Origin: Streptomyces beigongshangae
GTDB lineage: Bacteria; Actinomycetota; Actinomycetes; Streptomycetales; Streptomycetaceae
Reading direction: 5' to 3'
Length of the DNA stretch: 64,000 bases
NCBI RefSeq assembly: GCF_019710745.1
Contig: NZ_JAHKJW010000045.1
Coordinates: 3,449-67,448, forward strand
The notes under the pieces are model-generated. The model saw only the letters and a program-made list of their open reading frames with translations, was not told the origin of the DNA and searched no databases. Of the stretch, positions 18,501-25,104 are shown one piece after another. The translations under genes were made by a program, and so were the position numbers. Positions within the stretch are counted from its first letter, which is position 1; the number at the start of each line of letters is the position of its first letter.

Positions 18501-18602
18501 GAGCGCCCGCTGTCGACGGCGGACACGGACGGGAACGGCGTCCCCGTCACACTGCGCCCCTTCGAGATCCAGACGCTGCGGCTGGCGGTCGGCAAGGAGT
18601 GA
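15522..18602 (+). CDS. GH38 alpha-mannosidase
   Basis: This 1026-aa family 38 alpha-mannosidase is cytoplasmic because it lacks a signal peptide. The zinc-binding motif GHAHIDSAWLWP is near residue 260 and the nucleophile Asp is in WLPDSFGYT near 373. HQFHDILPGSSI supplies further active-site residues. The C-terminal beta-sandwich domains follow a Gly-Ser linker (about 655-668) encoded by a hexanucleotide repeat. The ATG at 15522 follows TGGAGA. It lies 50 nt after the GH4 gene and ends at a strong hairpin. It probably trims alpha-mannosyl residues from imported glycans. Confidence 0.92.
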   Translation: MHDERRRIEERVQRLHEQRVKAAIHAAAVPFEVEAWQAPGEPVPFEEAADAAYEPFAMGTPWGPPWGTTWFRMRGRVPAEWAGRRVEAVIDLGFVGDWPGNQAEALVHLADGTPLKAVNPLNQYVPIANPATGGESVDYLVEAASNPDILADDFSKITPMGDVRTAGDKPLYTFARADLAILDEEVWHLDLDLQVLRELMVELGEHDPRRHEIAHALDRAMDLLDLDDVSGSAADVRAVLEPVLARPANASAHTVSGVGHAHIDSAWLWPIRETKRKTSRTFSNVTSLADEYEDFVFACSQAQQYEWVRDHYPKIWARIQEAVKKGQWAPVGGMWVEADGNLPGGEAVARQLVHGKRFFIEHFGVETKGVWLPDSFGYTASYPQLAKLAGNEWFLTQKISWNQTNKFPHHTFWWEGIDGTRIFTHFPPVDTYNASFTGEEMALASRNYREKGVGTRSLAPFGHGDGGGGPTREIMERARRLADLEGSPKVVVEHPDDFFAKARAEYPDAPVWVGELYLELHRATYTSQARTKQGNRRSEHRLREAELWATTAALHAPGYTYPREKLDRLWKTVLLHQFHDILPGSSIAWVHREAEAEYARVAEEVEVLTAEAVAALGTGSPRVFNTSPVGRREVVRTADGTLVHTVVPANGSAPLGSGSGSGSGSGSGEEPTPVTVTGRVLDNGLVRVEVAEDGTLASVRDLRAGGREVLADRGNLLRLHTDLPNHWDAWDVDKHYRNRYTDLLDTESVTVAEEDPLRGAIRVERSFGNGSRITQTISLRAGSPRIDFETDIDWHEAEKFLKAGFPVDIRAAHSSAEIAFGHIQRPTHTNTSWESARFEVSGHRWVHLGEPGYGVAVINDSTYGHDVSRTVREDGGTTTTVRLSLVRAPRIPDPGADQGRHRFTYALLPGASIEDAVAEGYALNLPLRVADSAGTPEPVVSVDGEGVTVEAVKIADDASGDVVVRIYESRGGRARGTLRTGFPLAGAQLTDLLERPLSTADTDGNGVPVTLRPFEIQTLRLAVGKE
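17487..17525 (+). repeat. GGCTC(C/G) hexanucleotide repeat inside the GH38 gene
   Basis: About 6.5 copies of a hexanucleotide GGCTCS encode an alternating Gly-Ser linker in the alpha-mannosidase. The unit is a multiple of three, so copy-number slippage would change linker length without breaking the frame. Confidence 0.85.
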
Positions 18603-18647
18603 CCGCCCCCGTGCGGAACCGGCGGCCCCGTCTCCCCTGAACACCGG

Positions 18648-18696
18648 ACGCACGCGCGGGCCCGGCACCTCCGAGGTGCCGGGCCCGCGCGTGCGT
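18648..18696. terminator. Perfect 23-bp hairpin, convergent terminator
   Basis: The arms 18648-18670 and 18674-18696 are perfectly complementary over 23 bp around a 3-nt loop CCG. The hairpin lies between the stop of the GH38 gene and the stop of the ATP-grasp gene, which converge here. It is a very strong candidate for a bidirectional factor-independent terminator. Confidence 0.85.
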
Positions 18697-18700
18697 ACGA

Positions 18701-18727
18701 ACCTGTCAGACCTGTCAGACCTGTCAG
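18701..18727. repeat. Triplicated 9-mer at the end of the ATP-grasp gene
   Basis: ACCTGTCAG is repeated three times head to tail, and the last copy overlaps the stop codon of the ATP-grasp gene at 18724-18726. It sits directly beside the 23-bp hairpin. Confidence 0.8.
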
Positions 18728-19923
18728 ACGGTCAGGGGGCGGTCGGAAGTCTGCGCCGCCTGGGCCGTACGGGTGACCTGCGGCGCCTGGTGCGCCGGTA
18801 CCACCGGTACGCCGTCGGCGGTGTCCGCGGCCGGCCCGGGGACGGGCAGCTCCGGTGCCGGTACTGGTGCCGGTTCTACGTCCGAGCGCAGCGGCACCGA
18901 CGCGGGACGCACCGCGCGCGGCCCGGAGACCACCGCGTAGTCCTGGCCGAGGAACGGCGGGACGAGATCGCCGGGGTCCTCGCCGAGCGCCAGCCGCACG
19001 GCCGCCCACGGAGCGTTGATCCCGCACTGCGAGAGCTGGTGCAGACCGCCCGCCGGGCGCGTGTTCACGTCCAGCAGGACCGGCTCGTCACCGAGCATCC
19101 GGAACTGGATGTTCGTGAGGTAGTGCAGCTCGAACGCCTCTGCGAGGGCCCGCGCCGGCTCGATCCACGACGGATCGAGCGTGAAGCCGCGCCGCCGCCC
19201 GTTCTTCGTCCGGCCCACGGCCATCCGGACGCGCCCGTCCGGACCGGTGAGGCAGTCCACGGACACCTCCGGCTCGTCCAGCCGCGGCATGACCAGCCAG
19301 TCCACGGGCCCGTCGGCGCCCCGCAGCGCGTCGACGACCAGGTCCAGCGGCATGTAGGGGCTGGGGAAGCCGTTGAGGTGCATCAGCGAGAAGGGGGTGC
19401 GCGTGATGATGCGGAAGCCGACGCCGCCCGCCCCCGAGGCCGGCTTGAAGCACGCCTTGTGGCCCGCCGCCTCCAGCTCGTCGACCGCCGCGACCAGTTC
19501 CTCCGCGGTGCGCACCCGCCACCACGGCGGCACCGGGATGCCGAGCTTCTGGACGGCCTCGTACGCGACGATCTTGTCCTGGAAGGTGTGCACGCCCTCG
19601 GCGGGCGGCGCGAGGAGGGCCGTGCCGACCGCGGCGAACTCCTCGCGGTGCTCGGCCAGGGTCACCTGGTGCAGGACCGGCACGAACACGTCGATCGCGT
19701 GCCTGGCGCACTGGTCGAGCGCGTACTCGACGTAGGCGGCCGGGGACAGGCCCTCCGGCTCCATGGCGGCGGTGTCCGCGGCGGCGAGGATGGGGGAGTC
19801 GGGATCGCCGTGGGTCGCGTGGATCTCGACGGCGCGGCCGCACGGATTTCGCCGCAGCTGATCCATGAAGAACACGTTCTCCGCATACGTGCGATTGAGC
19901 CAGACGCGTACGCGAGAGACCAT
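18724..19923 (-). CDS. ATP-grasp domain enzyme, substrate unknown
   Basis: This 399-aa cytoplasmic protein has an ATP-grasp fold. Family hallmarks are the Lys and Gly-rich loop FKPASGAGGVGF (about residue 165) and the metal-binding end LLDVNTRPAGG (about 300). ATP-grasp enzymes join a carboxylate to an amine or thiol through an acyl-phosphate. The N-terminus (VRVWLNRTYAENVFFMDQL) looks like a substrate-binding Rossmann-like domain. A Pro-rich tail of about 50 residues follows. The ATG at 19923 follows GAAAGG. It is divergent to the metallophosphoesterase/phosphopantetheinyl transferase pair, but no substrate can be named. Confidence 0.8.
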   Translation of the reverse strand: MVSRVRVWLNRTYAENVFFMDQLRRNPCGRAVEIHATHGDPDSPILAAADTAAMEPEGLSPAAYVEYALDQCARHAIDVFVPVLHQVTLAEHREEFAAVGTALLAPPAEGVHTFQDKIVAYEAVQKLGIPVPPWWRVRTAEELVAAVDELEAAGHKACFKPASGAGGVGFRIITRTPFSLMHLNGFPSPYMPLDLVVDALRGADGPVDWLVMPRLDEPEVSVDCLTGPDGRVRMAVGRTKNGRRRGFTLDPSWIEPARALAEAFELHYLTNIQFRMLGDEPVLLDVNTRPAGGLHQLSQCGINAPWAAVRLALGEDPGDLVPPFLGQDYAVVSGPRAVRPASVPLRSDVEPAPVPAPELPVPGPAADTADGVPVVPAHQAPQVTRTAQAAQTSDRPLTV

Positions 19924-20280
19924 GCGGGCCGCCTTTCGGGGTTCGCGGGCACGGCGAAGCAGGCCGTGCCCGGCCAGGAGGTGGGTGGGTACACAAAACC
20001 GCCGTTCGGAAACGGGAGTTCGTGGCGGTTGTGTAGGGCTGATCATAAGGCTTCCTGAGCGGTGCCGCTGCTACGCACGGGTCACGGATCGGCAGCGCGG
20101 CCCCCGGGGCACGTCGGAGCACATACGCCCCACAGGCCCCAAATGGCCCGCCCAGATGCGGCCTTGGCCCCCCTCGGTGCGGTCCGGTCCCGGCCGCTCT
20201 TGTACCGTGGGGCGCGAATATGTTCTTGTGTTCCCATCCGGGCGGCCGAGAGGGCTCCCGGATCTGCCGAGGGGGCGAGG
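19924..20280. other. Intergenic region between divergent genes
   Basis: This 357-bp stretch separates the ATP-grasp gene and the metallophosphoesterase gene, which point away from each other. It must hold both promoters. I see no convincing -35/-10 pair, operator palindrome or RNA structure. The GC dips locally around 20209-20235. Confidence 0.5.
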
Positions 20281-21186
20281 GTGACGACGGCTGACCGTCA
20301 GGGCCGGCTGCTGGCGATCAGCGACCTGCACATCGGGTACGCGGAGAACCGCGCCCTCGTCGAGAAGATGCGCCCCGAGACCGACGACGACTGGCTCCTG
20401 GTGGCCGGTGACGTCGCGGAGACGGTGGCCGACATCCGCTGGGCCCTCGAAACCCTCGCCCGGCGCTTCCGCAAGGTGATCTGGGCGCCCGGCAACCACG
20501 AGCTGTGGACGCACCCCTCGGACACCGTCACCCTGCGCGGAGTGGCCCGCTACGAGCACCTCGTCGAGGTCTGCCGCGAACTGGGCGTGATCACTCCGGA
20601 GGACCCCTACCCCGTGTGGGAGGGCCCCGGGGGACCGGTCGCCGTGGCCCCGCTCTTCCTGCTCTACGACTACTCGTTCCTGCCCGCGGGCTGCACGACC
20701 AAGGAACAGGGCCTGGAGTACGCCCACGGGACCGGCGTCGTCTGCTCGGACGAGCACGTGCTGCACCCCGACCCGTACCCCAGCCGCGAGGCCTGGTGCC
20801 GGGCCCGGGTGGCCGAGACCGAGCGCAGGCTCGCGGAGATCCCCGCCGACCTGCCGACGGTGCTCGTCAACCACTACCCGCTGGACCGGCACCCCACCGA
20901 AGTCCTCTGGTACCCGGAGTTCGCCATGTGGTGCGGCACGCGGCTCACCGCGGACTGGCACCGCACCTACCGCGTGGCCGCGATGGTCTACGGCCACCTC
21001 CACATCCCCCGCACCACCTGGCTCGACGGCGTCCGCTTCGAAGAGGTGTCGGTGGGTTACCCCCGCGAGTGGCGCAAGCGCTCGGAACCGCCGGGCAAGC
21101 TGCGCCGCATTCTGCCGATGGAGGTCGGATCGGGTGATCGAGGAGCTGCTCCCGGAATCGGTCGTGGCCGTGGAGGCACACGCTGA
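20281..21186 (+). CDS. Calcineurin-like metallophosphoesterase
   Basis: This 301-aa protein has the binuclear metallophosphoesterase motifs in order: SDLHIGY (residue 12 on), AGDVAE (about 40), PGNHELW (about 72), VNHYPL (about 199) and YGHLH (about 241). The substrate is unknown; family members hydrolyse phosphodiesters or nucleotides. The GTG start follows GGGGGCGAGG. Its last 53 nt overlap the phosphopantetheinyl transferase gene in another frame, a long overlap that implies tight co-expression. An association with carrier-protein maturation is possible but unproven. Confidence 0.88.
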   Translation: MTTADRQGRLLAISDLHIGYAENRALVEKMRPETDDDWLLVAGDVAETVADIRWALETLARRFRKVIWAPGNHELWTHPSDTVTLRGVARYEHLVEVCRELGVITPEDPYPVWEGPGGPVAVAPLFLLYDYSFLPAGCTTKEQGLEYAHGTGVVCSDEHVLHPDPYPSREAWCRARVAETERRLAEIPADLPTVLVNHYPLDRHPTEVLWYPEFAMWCGTRLTADWHRTYRVAAMVYGHLHIPRTTWLDGVRFEEVSVGYPREWRKRSEPPGKLRRILPMEVGSGDRGAAPGIGRGRGGTR

Positions 21187-21841
21187 CGAACAGGCCGAGG
21201 GCATCAGCGGCACACCGCCGTACCCGGAGCTGTACCCGGAGGAAGAGGCGCTGATCGCGCGCGCCGTCGAGAAACGGCGGCGCGAGTTCACCGTGGTGCG
21301 CGGCTGCGCGCGGCGGGCCATGGAGAAGCTCGGCGTGCCCCCGCAGGCCGTCCTGCCCGGCGAGCGGGGAGCCCCGCAGTGGCCCGCCGGGCTGATCGGC
21401 ACCATGACGCACTGCGAGGGCTACGCCGCCGCCGCACTGGCCCGCGCCGCCGACCTGGCCTCGCTCGGCATCGACGCGGAGCCCCACCGGCGGCTCCCCG
21501 ACGACGTGCTGCCGTCGGTGGCGCTGCCCGGCGAGGTCGAGCGGCTGCGCGTCCTCGCCGGGCGGTACCCCGGCGTCCACTGGGACCGGCTCCTGTTCAG
21601 CGCCAAGGAGTCCGTCTACAAGGCGTGGTTCCCCCTCACCAGGAAGTGGCTCGACTTCTCCGAGGCGGACATCGAGGTCTTCGCGGATCCCGGACGCACC
21701 ACGTCCGGCGGCCTGCGCGCCACGCTCCTCGTGCCCGGCCCGGTGGTGGACGGCCGTCGCGTCGGCCGCTTCGAGGGACGCTGGACGGTGGACCGGGGAC
21801 TCGTGGCGACCTCGGTGACCGTCCCCCACGGGCAGGGCTGA
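21134..21841 (+). CDS. 4'-phosphopantetheinyl transferase (EntD/Sfp type)
   Basis: This 235-aa cytoplasmic enzyme would move the 4'-phosphopantetheine arm of CoA to a conserved Ser of acyl or peptidyl carrier proteins. The signature residues are GIDAEPHRRLP (Mg-binding Asp and Glu, about 113) and FSAKESVYKAW (about 155). Its GTG start at 21134 lies inside the metallophosphoesterase gene and is preceded by GGAGG. From memory it corresponds to the SCO6673-type broad-range transferase of Streptomyces, so it could activate remote PKS/NRPS clusters. No carrier-protein gene lies in this window. Confidence 0.9.
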   Translation: MIEELLPESVVAVEAHADEQAEGISGTPPYPELYPEEEALIARAVEKRRREFTVVRGCARRAMEKLGVPPQAVLPGERGAPQWPAGLIGTMTHCEGYAAAALARAADLASLGIDAEPHRRLPDDVLPSVALPGEVERLRVLAGRYPGVHWDRLLFSAKESVYKAWFPLTRKWLDFSEADIEVFADPGRTTSGGLRATLLVPGPVVDGRRVGRFEGRWTVDRGLVATSVTVPHGQG

Positions 21842-21873
21842 GCGGGGCCCGCGGCGCCCGGCTCCCGTCGGGA

Positions 21874-21895
21874 ACGTGACGGCGGGCCGTCACGT
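21874..21895. terminator. Convergent hairpin terminator
   Basis: Nine-nt perfect arms ACGTGACGG (21874-21882) and CCGTCACGT (21887-21895) flank a 4-nt loop. The hairpin lies just past the phosphopantetheinyl transferase stop and overlaps the stop of the convergent 76-aa gene. Confidence 0.6.
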
Positions 21896-22120
21896 CTTCG
21901 GGCACCAGGTGTGCAGCAGGCGGAAGAACGCCTCCTCGTTGCCCTCCAGGCCCGCCGCCGCCAGGGCGCGCTCCGCCTCCGCGAGGGCCGAGGGCGGCAC
22001 GACGGGTGGTCGGCCGCCCGGACCGGGCGGCGCGTCCAGCGCGGCCCGTACGGTCTGCAGCAGACGCAGATACGCCTGCACGGCGCTGCGTTCGTGATCG
22101 GTCAGTACGGCGGTCGGCAT
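21890..22120 (-). CDS. Small hypothetical protein
   Basis: The product has 76 aa. The N-terminal part (LTDHERSAVQAYLRLLQTVRAAL) is a predicted amphipathic helix. A Pro/Gly-rich loop follows, then a second helical half (SALAEAERALAAAGLEGNEEAFFRLLHTWCPKT). The ATG at 22120 follows GGGAG. It has no recognisable family, signal peptide or membrane segment. It lies convergent to the phosphopantetheinyl transferase and 253 bp downstream of the membrane-protein operon on the same strand. High GC3 supports it as a real gene. Confidence 0.6.
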   Translation of the reverse strand: MPTAVLTDHERSAVQAYLRLLQTVRAALDAPPGPGGRPPVVPPSALAEAERALAAAGLEGNEEAFFRLLHTWCPKT

Positions 22121-22373
22121 CCGACGGCTCTCCCGGTTCGGCTCGGCTACGGCTCTCGGATCGTGCGCGCGCCGCCGCACAGCGGTGGCGCTGGGTCCAG
22201 CTTGCCGTCCGCCACTGACAATGCCCCTTCCGTCCGTATGCGTTCGCCCGGCCGGCGGAGGGGAACGGCATGCGGGCACCCGCCCGGCCGGGGATCCGCC
22301 CCGCGCACGGCGGAGCGCGCTCCCGCGGGCCGTCCGCCCGGACCCGGCCGCCCCGCGCCGCACGCGTCCCGCT

Positions 22374-23594
22374 CTAGCGGGTCCGCTCCGGGGAGTCGCT
22401 CCGCGGCCAGGCCGCACCGCGGTCACGGACGGCCGCGACGACGGGCGAGCGGCACAGCGCGAGGGACATCCGCACGAGGTCGCGCGGGCTCTCGGCGACC
22501 GCGACGGGCCGGGGGTCCGGGGACACGGCCGTCCCCGCGGAGTCGAGGACCCTGCCCTCCGGATCGGCGGCCCGGGCCCGCACGGCCGCCGCCACCATCG
22601 CCGCGTCGGCCTCGGCGGCGGCCTGGACGGGGTCGGCGCCCGCCGCGAGCGCCGCGGCCCGGACCCGCGCCCGCAGCCCGGCGTCGAAGTAGGGGTACAG
22701 GCAGAGCATGCCGTCGTGGATGTCGGACTGCCGCTGTGTGACGCGCAGCCCGGCGGGCGACCACCAGGACATCCGCACCGTGCGGCCCGCGTGCGGCGAG
22801 ACCGGCCGCAGCTCGCGCCACAACGGGCCGAGGCGGCGGTACGTCGACCAGGTCGACCAGGTGTCGCCGGCCCGCTGGCAGGCCAGCGGGAAACAGAAGC
22901 CGACCGCGCTGATCTGCGCCCCGACGGAGGCGAGCCAGGGGGCCACGTAGGAACTGAGGTGGTCGAGGTTCCCGCCGTTCCAGCGCGCGACCACCGCGGT
23001 GAACTTGGCCGTCAGGTACGCGAGGTTGCACACATGGCCCGCCACGATGATCAGCAGCCCGGCCCGCAGCCTGCCGTGCACCTGGAGGGCCCAGCGGCCG
23101 CACATCACGTTCATCGCGACGCCCGCCACGGCCAGCGCGCCGAGGTAGAGCACGATCATCTCGCGCACGAACGGCTCACCGGCGTAGTACGTGTCGAAGT
23201 CCCGCAGCCGCTCGACCGGTGTGTCCCCGAGGGCGAACAGCACGACGAGGACCACGATCACGACGCCGTACCCGGTGATCCATCGCCGCGACGTCCGGCG
23301 GGTCAGCTCGGGGGGTCCGCCCCGCCAGTTGACGATCAGCACCAGACAGGCCGCGCTGAACGCGCTCAGCAGACAGTAGACGAGCGGCGCGGAGACGTTG
23401 GCGACGCCGACGACGTCGTTGACCTCGCCGATGGTCGGCGGCGCCGCGAAGAAGAACACCAGCCCCGTCAGCGCCACCAGCCAGCACACCGACCGCAGCA
23501 GCGGGTCCCGCCAGGACCGCAGCAGCGAGGGTCCCTTGACGGCGAGCACCGCCGCCATGGCGACAGCGGGAACGTAGTAGCCGGCCCCGTCCAC
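22374..23594 (-). CDS. Seven-TM membrane protein, MAB_1171c/DUF6545 family
   Basis: This 406-aa membrane protein has about seven predicted helices between residues 5 and 240 and a soluble cytoplasmic C-terminal domain of about 165 residues rich in charged residues (including QRQSDIHDGMLCLYPYFD). The pattern matches what is annotated as MAB_1171c putative transporters. Transport has not, to my knowledge, been shown. It is the third gene of an operon with an XRE regulator and an ImmA/IrrE protease and starts 12 nt after the protease stop. That suggests it is the membrane sensor or effector of the regulator-protease pair. Confidence 0.78.
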   Translation of the reverse strand: MDGAGYYVPAVAMAAVLAVKGPSLLRSWRDPLLRSVCWLVALTGLVFFFAAPPTIGEVNDVVGVANVSAPLVYCLLSAFSAACLVLIVNWRGGPPELTRRTSRRWITGYGVVIVVLVVLFALGDTPVERLRDFDTYYAGEPFVREMIVLYLGALAVAGVAMNVMCGRWALQVHGRLRAGLLIIVAGHVCNLAYLTAKFTAVVARWNGGNLDHLSSYVAPWLASVGAQISAVGFCFPLACQRAGDTWSTWSTYRRLGPLWRELRPVSPHAGRTVRMSWWSPAGLRVTQRQSDIHDGMLCLYPYFDAGLRARVRAAALAAGADPVQAAAEADAAMVAAAVRARAADPEGRVLDSAGTAVSPDPRPVAVAESPRDLVRMSLALCRSPVVAAVRDRGAAWPRSDSPERTR

Positions 23595-23606
23595 GGTGCG
23601 AACGCC

Positions 23607-24173
23607 TCAGCCCCGCGGGCCGCGGTAGCCCAGGGACGCCTCGATCCGGCCCGCGAGCCCCTCGCGCCGTACGGGCCCGCGCGGCGCGGAGCCGGCCAGC
23701 CACCCCCGGCACCTGCTCGCGAGCAGCAGGCCGAAGCTCTCGGCCTCCTTCTCGTCGGCCAGGTCGAACCGGGTGCGCGCCGCCACCTTCAGGACGGCCG
23801 CCCGCAGGTCGGCGTCGTCCGACAGCAGCCGGGCGGCGACCGCGGCGCCGTCGATGTGATGACCGGTGTGCCCCGCGCTCATGTGCCACAGCTCGTGGCC
23901 GAGGATCACCAGCTGGTGGTCGGGTGCGGTGCGCTCCTCGATGACCACGAGGTCCTGTTCCGCCATGTCCAGCCAGAGCCCGCTGGCGGTGCCCGGCGGG
24001 AACGGGGCGGTGCGGAACCGGACGGGGCGCCCGCGCCGTCTGCTCATGCCCTCGCACAGGGCCGCGTACAGCTCCGCGGGCTCCGCCGGTGCCGGCAGCG
24101 AGAGCTCCTCGACCAGCTCGCCGCACAGGCGGCGCATGCGCCTTCCGATGCCCACCGCAGTCCCCCGGATCAC
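23607..24173 (-). CDS. ImmA/IrrE-family metallo-endopeptidase
   Basis: This 188-aa protein has a zinc metalloprotease motif HELWHMSAGH near residue 90, followed by a downstream helix with KEAESFGLLLASR that supplies the third ligand. This is the ImmA/IrrE fold. Known relatives such as ImmA of ICEBs1 and PprI/IrrE of Deinococcus cleave XRE-family repressors in response to stress. Its GTG start overlaps the stop of the XRE gene (GTGA), so the two are translationally coupled, and the XRE protein is the predicted substrate. Confidence 0.85.
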   Translation of the reverse strand: MIRGTAVGIGRRMRRLCGELVEELSLPAPAEPAELYAALCEGMSRRRGRPVRFRTAPFPPGTASGLWLDMAEQDLVVIEERTAPDHQLVILGHELWHMSAGHTGHHIDGAAVAARLLSDDADLRAAVLKVAARTRFDLADEKEAESFGLLLASRCRGWLAGSAPRGPVRREGLAGRIEASLGYRGPRG

Positions 24174-24829
24174 GACTCGGGCCGCTTGACGCTCTCCAGC
24201 AGCATGTCGAGCCACTCGGCGACCTTGTCCCGGTGCTGGTCGGTGGGCAGCTGCGCGGCCCGCCAGGCGATGCCGCGGACCCCGTGGTCCTGCAGCAGCC
24301 GTTCCAGCGGGTCGTCCGCCGCCGCCGGGGCCGACCGGCGCTCCCGGTCGGCGAGCCGCTGGAGGAGGTCCTGCTCGGTGCGCTGGAGGGCGCCGGCCAG
24401 TGCCTCGGGGTCCTCGGCGGTCAGGAAACCGGCGTGGACGCGGAAGAAGCGCTGGATGGCGTCGCAGTGCTCCATCGTCGGGCGCCGGTCGCCGTTGATG
24501 AGCGCGCCCGCCTGCTGGCGCGACATCCCGGCGCCGTCGGCGATCTCCTGCTGGGTGTAGCGCCGCCCGTTGGGCTTCAGCCGGGTGCGGCGCAGCAGGT
24601 CCAGACGCTGCAGGAAGCGCGCCTGGAGGTCGGGCTCGCCCGCGGGCCGCCCGTTCAGCAGGGATCGCACCACGACCTCGGGCACCCCCGACGCGGCAGA
24701 CAGGCGGCGGACGTCGAACACCTCGCCGTGCGGTGCGCCGAGCCGGTCGGCCAGGGCGGCGACCCGGGCCGCGACGGCCGGCAGCGGACCCGTCGCCGTG
24801 GCGCCCGGAACCTCGAAGCCATCCGTCAC
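24170..24829 (-). CDS. XRE-type helix-turn-helix regulator
   Basis: This 219-aa protein has an XRE helix-turn-helix around residues 80-135 (YTQQEIADGAGMSRQQAGALINGDRRP), which tolerates a preceding half-repeat (SGVPEVVVRSLLNGRP) resembling a second, degenerate HTH. The C-terminal third is helical and charged. The GTG at 24829 was chosen because AGGAGA precedes it. It is the first gene of the operon with the ImmA-like protease and the seven-TM protein, and divergent to a MmyB-like sensor gene across a region with two dyads. Auto-repression relieved by proteolysis is the likely model. Confidence 0.83.
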   Translation of the reverse strand: MTDGFEVPGATATGPLPAVAARVAALADRLGAPHGEVFDVRRLSAASGVPEVVVRSLLNGRPAGEPDLQARFLQRLDLLRRTRLKPNGRRYTQQEIADGAGMSRQQAGALINGDRRPTMEHCDAIQRFFRVHAGFLTAEDPEALAGALQRTEQDLLQRLADRERRSAPAAADDPLERLLQDHGVRGIAWRAAQLPTDQHRDKVAEWLDMLLESVKRPES

Positions 24830-24974
24830 CGACAGTTCTCCTACGTCTCGATCGGCCGACCGCTGTGGGGAACCGGATCCCTCGGACGTGAAGCCCCTGT
24901 GCGGATCCGCGCTGCGCAGCGTGAACTGCCCGAAGACCGGAGAGTAGCCCTTGGTCGAACGCACATCCAGGTGT

Positions 24975-25032
24975 CGCCACAACTGTGGCGTGATTCAGTC
25001 GTCAACAGCCGCCGAATGCCACGATAGTTGAC
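24975..25032. promoter_or_regulatory. Two dyads in the divergent XRE/MmyB-like promoter region
   Basis: A perfect inverted repeat CGCCAC-AACT-GTGGCG (24975-24990) and a spaced pair GTCAAC (25001-25006) / GTTGAC (25027-25032) lie between the XRE gene and the MmyB-like gene. GTTGACA-type sequence could also serve as a -35 element. These are candidate binding sites for the XRE protein. Assignment is inference. Confidence 0.45.
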
Positions 25033-25104
25033 ACCGCTCCCGGCGGGGTAGCAGGATCACGACGCCGCGAGAAGGCCGCATAGGCAAGAGGGGTGGACCT
25101 CCCG

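Noticed and set aside
20200..20224. A sigma-70-like promoter ahead of the metallophosphoesterase
   Set aside because: TTGTAC is present, but no -10-like hexamer lies at 16-18 bp. The spacing does not fit.
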